A stretch of 46,840 nt of DNA from Mycobacterium sp. 1100029.7 (GTDB taxonomy: Bacteria; Actinomycetota; Actinomycetes; Mycobacteriales; Mycobacteriaceae), in assembly GCF_001665235.1 (NCBI RefSeq), contig NZ_LZSC01000018.1, positions 1 to 46,840 of the forward strand. Direction: 5' to 3'. Position numbers and translations under genes: made by a program. Below, in pieces: positions 45,819 through 46,840 of this stretch (its first letter is position 1; the number at the start of each line of letters is the position of its first letter). The notes below the pieces were generated by a model. It saw nothing but the letters and a program-made list of their open reading frames with translations. It made no database searches and was not told where the DNA came from.

Positions 45819-46840
45819 ATGAGTACTGGTGTTCTTGTCGACGGCGATGTCGTCACCGCGGCGTTCGACGGATTGGATGCCGCCCTGGACACCGTGCTCG
45901 GCCTGGACACCCAGCTGCTGCACACCCGCGAACGCCTGACGCTGTTGGGCCGCTACGAGCAAGTGCGGCGACGTTTGAGCGCCGGGGAACATCCCCTGAT
46001 CAACCAGCTCCAGCAGGAGGCCACGCCGGCGGAGTTGGGCCGCACACTGTCCCACGCCATCGCCGATTGGACGTTGATCAGCCGCGCCGAAGCCGGCCGG
46101 CGGGTCCGCGAAGCCGCCGATTTGGGTGAGCGCCGCGCGTTGACGGGTGAACCACTGCCACCGGTGCTGCCCGCGACCGCCGCCGCCCAACGACAGGGCA
46201 CGCTGGGCCGGGAGCATGTGGCGGTGATCCGCCGCTTCTACCACCAACTACCCGGCTGGATCGACAGTGCGACGCGCACCGCAGCCGAAACCGATTTGGC
46301 ACGCCTGGCCACCCAGTACCGGCCCGACCAGCTGGTCGGGTTCGCCGAACACCTCACCGACTGCCTCAACCCCGACGGCAGCTTCACCGACGACGACCGC
46401 GCCCACCGCCGCGGCCTCACCCTCGGTCAACAAGGCGTTGACGGCATGTCCGCGCTGCATGGCTGGTTGACCCCCGAAACCCGCGCGACCCTGGAGGCGG
46501 TGCTGGCCAAGCTGGCCGCGCCGGGCATGTGCAACCCCGACGACCACACCCCATGCGTGGACGGCACCCCCGCCCAAGACATGATCGACCACGACGGGCG
46601 CTCCGCCGCCCAACGCCACCACGACGGCCTCAACGCCGCCCTACGCGCGATCCTGGCCTCAGGGAAACTGGGTCAACACAATGGGTTGCCCGCCTCGATC
46701 ATCGTCACCACCACCCTGGCCGAACTGGAAGCCGTCACCGGACACGGCATCACCGGCGCCGGCACCCGGTTGCCGATCACCGACGTGATCCGCCTAGCCC
46801 GCCACGCCCACCACTACCTGGCCGTGTTCGACAACGCCAC
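45819..46840 (+). CDS. 13E12-type repeat protein, DUF222 domain (3' part outside the window)
   Basis: From the ATG at 45819 a frame stays open to the window end (340 codons, partial). It begins [20 protein letters not shown] and contains the DUF222 features of REP13E12-family proteins, such as [20 protein letters not shown] and [16 protein letters not shown]. Full-length members usually end in an HNH nuclease domain, not visible here. In M. tuberculosis REP13E12 copies are a moderately repeated family and one is the attachment site of prophage phiRv1. The flanking phrase TTTAGTTTTGTCGGTATGAG resembles the conserved 5' end of those repeats. No such gene follows lipB in M. tuberculosis as far as I recall. 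Confidence 0.85.
   Translation, partial: MSTGVLVDGDVVTAAFDGLDAALDTVLGLDTQLLHTRERLTLLGRYEQVRRRLSAGEHPLINQLQQEATPAELGRTLSHAIADWTLISRAEAGRRVREAADLGERRALTGEPLPPVLPATAAAQRQGTLGREHVAVIRRFYHQLPGWIDSATRTAAETDLARLATQYRPDQLVGFAEHLTDCLNPDGSFTDDDRAHRRGLTLGQQGVDGMSALHGWLTPETRATLEAVLAKLAAPGMCNPDDHTPCVDGTPAQDMIDHDGRSAAQRHHDGLNAALRAILASGKLGQHNGLPASIIVTTTLAELEAVTGHGITGAGTRLPITDVIRLARHAHHYLAVFDNA

Overview
This is high-GC actinobacterial DNA from a mycobacterium, most probably a slow-growing non-tuberculous species. The evidence is near-identical protein families to M. tuberculosis (AceE, AhpE, PtpA, PanB, Hip1/CaeA, GlnA2, GlnE, GlnA1, LipA, LipB), an MmpS/MmpL pair, an actinobacterial RNase P RNA, a 13E12-type repeat gene, and frequent GTG/TTG starts. 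From memory of the M. tuberculosis map, the backbone runs in the order Rv2242 to Rv2217, inverted relative to the usual drawing. Several accessory blocks are inserted into it. Locus-tag correspondences are recalled, not searched.

Left part (1-5500): the 5' part of the fatty-acid-synthase regulator mabR, aceE (pyruvate dehydrogenase E1), a lipoprotein, a DUF3052 protein overlapping ahpE, and tRNA-Val(TAC). Bases 5552-15156 form an accessory block next to the tRNA. It holds an unrecognised membrane protein, an mmpS-mmpL transporter pair behind an iron-box-like AT-rich tract, a secreted DUF732 protein with an (APPVAP)n tail, a small membrane protein, an epoxide hydrolase, an SDR dehydrogenase and a DUF2236 (MpaB-like) protein.

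Middle (15244-24422): cobD faces surf1-ptpA-ptkA across a set of opposed 20-bp repeats. The divergent, translationally overlapping chain cobC-Nif3-zinc ribbon-RNase H/CobC is followed by a TetR gene. A hypothetical protein and rnpB (RNase P RNA) come next. Then 24432-31343 holds a CYTH-CHAD protein with a His-Asp repeat, small secreted proteins (one haemophore-like), panB, two tandem Hip1-type serine hydrolases and a tiny secreted protein.

Right part (31732-46840) is the nitrogen-assimilation region. glnA2 and glnE (adenylyltransferase) face glnA1, which has a consensus GlnR box. Inserted between glnE and glnA1 are genes overlapping glnE (hotdog thioesterase, F420-type oxidoreductase, a small protein and a lipoprotein), then a FAD-linked oxidase and a TetR regulator that share an almost identical promoter element. 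After glnA1 come an RDD membrane protein with a possible leaderless upstream ORF, a DUF4191 protein, lipA-lipB (lipoate synthesis, needed by pyruvate dehydrogenase at the other end of the window), and a truncated 13E12 repeat gene at the edge.

No CRISPR array, integrase, transposase or complete prophage was seen. The most interesting non-textbook signals are the shared TetR-type operator (38441 and 39919), the palindromes near mabR and near 10600, the PtkA homologue without its N-terminal extension, the Arg43 AhpE variant, and the leaderless mini-ORF before the RDD gene.
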